Assembly (NCBI RefSeq): GCF_964340395.1
Contig: NC_135553.1
Coordinates: 10,060,501-10,124,500, forward strand
DNA length: 64,000 bases
Direction: 5' to 3'
Source: Glandiceps talaboti
Taxonomy: Eukaryota; Hemichordata; Enteropneusta; Spengelidae
Made by a program: the position numbers and the translations under genes. A model generated the notes under the pieces. It ran no database searches. It was not told the DNA's origin and saw nothing but the letters and a program-made list of their open reading frames with translations. Shown here one piece after another: positions 52,341 to 64,000 of this stretch (positions are counted from its first letter, which is position 1; each line of letters opens with the position of its first letter).

Positions 52341-52740
52341 TATAAAATAATCAAGTACTTGCCATAACTAGCAAGACTGGTGATCGACTGCGACTTGGAA
52401 ACTGCGACTTGTTAAGCTGCGCCCCTAAACTATCCTCACGTAACATTCCGTTAGGTATAGCTGCAATACTTGTAGTGTAAGCTGTGAGTTTGTTTTTTGT
52501 CCTAAGCAATTCAGATCTGAATCGCAAAGTTGGGTGAATTTTTCTGCTAACTAATTAAATTACGCTTTACCTGCCAAAAAATCGGACATTTCCTAACTCC
52601 AACATCAATTACGGAGCCTTCAAGACCAAAGAAATGTTCAGAGCCTACCAGTAATTTGGTGCGGAATCGTGTCTTTCCTAATAGGGTATGTAGCTAAACT
52701 CTGTACCTATAAGGGAGCTAAAATATACACAGCTAAACTA

Positions 52741-53345
52741 CAAGACTTTAGCGGATATATATTATATCGTTCTAAACTTTATAAACTTTGTTAACTATCC
52801 GCTAATTCGACGGGTCTCTAGTGAAAAAAAAGTTTACAAGGATTTATCCGCTAATTATCCGATCTAAATATCGTTCTAAACTTTATCATGGTAAAGTATC
52901 AACTAATTAGCCGGGGCGTCCGCAGTGAAAAAAAGTTTTACAAGGATATATATCAGCTAAGTAGCTAATTAACCGGGCCGTCCCTAGTGAATTTTGACAA
53001 GGATATATCCGCTAATTATCCGATCTAAAAATCGTTCTAAACTTTCAAACTATCTACAAATTAGACAGGCCGTCCCTAGTGAAAATAGTTTTACGAGGAT
53101 ATATTCATCCAATCTAAATATCGTACTAAACTTTACACTATCCGCCAAATTAGACAGGCTGTCTCTATTGAAAATAGTTTTACCAGGATATATCCGCTAA
53201 TTATCAGATCTAAATATCGATCTTTCTAAACTTTACACTATCCAGTAAACTAGCCGGGCCGTCCCTAGTGAAAATAGTTTTAATACCACGATATATCCGC
53301 TAATTATCAGATCTAAATTAAATATCGACCGTTCTAAACTTTATA
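52741..53345. repeat. Tandem array with units of about 115 bp in the spacer
   Basis: About six diverged units share CGGGCCGTCCCTAGTGAAAA, GTTTTACAAGGATATATCCG and CTAATTATCCGATCTAAATA. A run of related CTAAACTT and TTTAGATTTAGA motifs follows to about 53520. Confidence 0.9.
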
Positions 53346-53799
53346 TATATAAACAGCAGTGGATAGTTTATAAAGTTTAGATTTAGAGTTAGACCATTAT
53401 GGTTTGACGCTTCTAACTTAGCTTTCTAAATTTCTAACTTATAAGTTTAGATTTAGATTTAGATACTTCTAATTTAGGTTTCTAAACTTCTAGCTAAACT
53501 TTCTAAACTTGCTAAATACACAAGTCCACACCTTACCGGCAAACTACCACCTGCACCTGCAACTTGTCAGCCTCGATGGCCATGGCCCGGGGCCGGGTGG
53601 GGGTGGGGGCACAGGGGCATGTATTATTGCTTAGATTGCCATTTTCTTAGGAAAATATCACACGAATCTTGCTGCTACAAATGTAGCAATCTCTATACTA
53701 CGTAGCTATCTTTTCTCCTTACAGATAGGAATATATAGTCAAAAAGTTGTTTTATTTAGTCTGTAGACCTGGAAAACAACAATCTATGAAATATTACAC

Positions 53800-54368
53800 G
53801 CCCCTATGGACGAGAGTAAGCTTGGGGGCAGTGGCTATTAGAATCGAAAGTTTTCTCGTAATACTAGAGATTCAGGTATTTATTTTGTCGATAAGGGCGA
53901 GTTGGTCAGTTGGAATATACCACTGCACTTTCGTCAGGACACGAGGAAGCCTCGAAAAGCTGTCTTTATTATAACTCGAGTCAGTGAACTATTTATCTCG
54001 ATGTGATCTGTGACCTGTGTGACTGTAATAGCGACAAGTGTTGGGTCAACGGACAGGCTGTCAAATAATTAATCTTACCAGTTTACATGTATGTCTCGCT
54101 CTTTCAAGTGCGGTGGTCGAAAATAAACAATAAAATGACTATGTTATGTGTACTACACTCAAAGTTACATTCGCCAATACAATGAGTTGAATGAAGACAC
54201 ACACGGCCGCAGCAGCCATCTTGTTTTTCGCTCGAGTATGTACGCCACCGTCTATAATAGCTTATACTACGGGAACTGTTAGCCTCTTTTACCTATCCGT
54301 CATGGAACTAGACTACTGTTAGCCGGATTCATAGACAATGCTAACGGGCTATATCCCGAAGACGCCCC
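53800..54368. mobile_element. Non-autonomous DNA element of about 680 bp, copy 3 (left end degraded)
   Basis: It shares with copies 1 and 2 the phrases GATAAGGGCGAGT, CTCGAAAAGCTGTCT, AATTAATCTTACCAGT and CTTTCAAGTGCGGTG. The left terminus is not recognisable and the right end is near GAAGACGCCCCTA. Confidence 0.78.
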
Positions 54369-54424
54369 TAAAATACCCCCAAGTAAAAGTTTCCAAGTCG
54401 CAGTCATGTCCGCACCGGTCTTCC

Positions 54425-54636
54425 CACAGGCACTTGTTTCCCGAGATATGTAGAATATCAGAATGCAATAAAATGTCGACTTGCGCGATCATAGACACAA
54501 GTGTAACTCTACTCCTTTCATATACAGTTAGCTAAACACGCCAATATTCGATATTTCACTGTATTCTGATTGAAATCGATTCTGAACTTCTGATACATTA
54601 TAAGCCTTATCTTGGGAAACAAGTGCCTGTGGGTCG
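54425..54636. repeat. Small foldback in the spacer
   Basis: CCACAGGCACTTGTTTCCC at the left is mirrored by GGGAAACAAGTGCCTGTGG at the right. Weaker complementarity continues inward (CAGAAT and GAAATATCGA motifs). Confidence 0.8.
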
Positions 54637-54850
54637 CCCATAGCTTTTAAATGCCGAAGACAGCGTGATACATGTAGTTTACATTTCCGGGAGCACTGGT
54701 AAAGATATTAAGAATTTACCCTGGGTCTGAAAATACTTTGCCCGATTAAAAAGTGACATTTTACCAGACCTCAACTCATGCACTTTACGGGGTATGTTAT
54801 TTCTGTTGCTACATTCCCAACAAACCTTTCCGAGGTTTTAGAGGTATAGT

Positions 54851-63138
<8,288 letters not shown>

Positions 63139-63353
63139 GGTACATGACACCATCAGGAGTTTATATACATAGACTGTAAGATATGCAAAGTATTCCATTG
63201 TGTGATGGTACTGAATCCAGTTGTGGACACTTCCAAAGAAGAACTCGCATCCTGAAAAAAACCTGCATAAGTCTTCAAATGGATTCAGATGGAAGCTGTT
63301 GTCAATTCACTGAAGTTGTTGCCTCTTACCCTGTCTGTTGTTGTAGTCATCAG

Positions 63354-63443
63354 TGTCATCATCATCATCATCATCATTATCATCGTCATCATCATCATCA
63401 TCATCATCATCATCGTCATCATCATCATCATCATCATTATCAT

Positions 63444-63472
<29 letters not shown>
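63354..63472. repeat. (ATC)n trinucleotide repeat downstream of GRB2 copy B
   Basis: ATC triplets with occasional GTC and ATT begin about 216 bases after the stop codon. Counterpart of 42830-42995 but shorter. Confidence 0.95.
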
Positions 63473-63474
<2 letters not shown>

Positions 63475-63745
63475 ATTATGATCATCATCGTTGCCATTGT
63501 CGTAATTAATTATCAACTCTACTATTGTCATCATCATTGCACCATTTATCAGTTAACTACTGGCAGGTGACAACTTCAGTGCAACTCTTATTCATGTAAG
63601 CAGATAAAGTTATTGTAAAATAGGCACTGGATAATTTACTTGGGAACTGTAAAACACCTTTAGCAACTGCAAAATATGTTAATTGTTTTCTGTTATGTGA
63701 GAGTGGCTGGTACAAAGAACCTGTCATTCTCGCATCTTTTTTTTT

Positions 63746-63796
63746 TAGCAAAACTGAACTGATAGGGTTTAGTAGTGCTATAGGCATGGTGCGGTC

Positions 63797-63845
<49 letters not shown>

Positions 63846-64000
63846 ACGACTTAAACTCAAAAACCACCAGACCGATTGCTTTGGTATTTGGTGGGGACAT
63901 TACTTTAGGTCTTTAGTTGGGAAAATTGTTCAAAGCAAAATGATCGCATCACACGTATGTGATTTGGGTAAAAAAATGTGATTTTTTGGTCAAAAAACTT
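63746..64000. other. Sequence beyond the palindrome
   Basis: A (GT)n run at 63798-63843 is followed by AT-rich sequence (with GACCGATTGCTTTGG and TTTGGTGGGGACATTAC) that reads like a dispersed repeat. No gene is seen before the window ends. Confidence 0.6.

Larger units (their letters stand above)
51300..54850. other. Spacer between the palindrome arms
   Basis: This 3.55 kb stretch does not match itself as part of the palindrome. It holds a degenerate repeat around 51500-51910 (with the recurring phrase AATTATAGACTTTTGACC), two tandem arrays, a MITE copy and a small foldback. No coding exon was recognised. Confidence 0.85.

Overview
The window is metazoan nuclear DNA: long AT-rich introns with canonical GT/AG junctions, many microsatellites, several families of miniature inverted-repeat transposable elements (MITEs), and no operon structure. 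Gene density and intron size suggest an invertebrate, probably a marine deuterostome or lophotrochozoan. I cannot fix the taxon from the sequence. All gene identities come from comparing hand-spliced exons with the vertebrate proteins as I know them.

Layout. (1) Positions 1-34040 hold most of one plus-strand gene, BTAF1 (TAF172/Mot1 family, the Snf2-type ATPase that removes TBP from DNA). I could splice 30 exons in one continuous phase from 1899 to the stop codon at 32922, giving 1516 codons. The first roughly 350 codons and the promoter lie before the window. (2) Positions 34041-42565 are intergenic and rich in repeats, with no credible gene. (3) Positions 42566-63745 form a large imperfect palindrome. 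Its two arms of about 8.7-8.9 kb each carry a complete five-exon GRB2 adaptor gene (N-SH3, SH2, C-SH3), arranged head to head: copy A on the minus strand (217 codons) and copy B on the plus strand (218 codons). The 3.55 kb spacer between the arms consists of tandem arrays and a MITE. (4) Positions 63746-64000 are unique or repeat-like sequence outside the palindrome.

Most notable signals. BTAF1 has short tandem duplications sitting exactly on exon ends in at least four places. Exon 8 has 22 copies of its splice donor in a 59-bp minisatellite. Exons 9 and 22 each have a second donor copy. The terminal exon has its last codons, stop codon and AATAAA repeated in a 54-bp array, which is itself interrupted by a MITE. 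The GRB2 palindrome has two intact, diverging copies whose N-SH3 domains are identical while the SH2 and C-SH3 domains differ. It also has an unusually conserved island of about 360 bp, containing an antisense ORF, in intron 2 of both copies. Three MITEs in BTAF1 introns begin with TAGTCT, and each has a perfect 9-bp target-site duplication.

The two gene families act in unrelated processes: BTAF1 in general transcription in the nucleus, GRB2 in receptor tyrosine kinase to Ras signalling in the cytoplasm. Their adjacency suggests no shared pathway.
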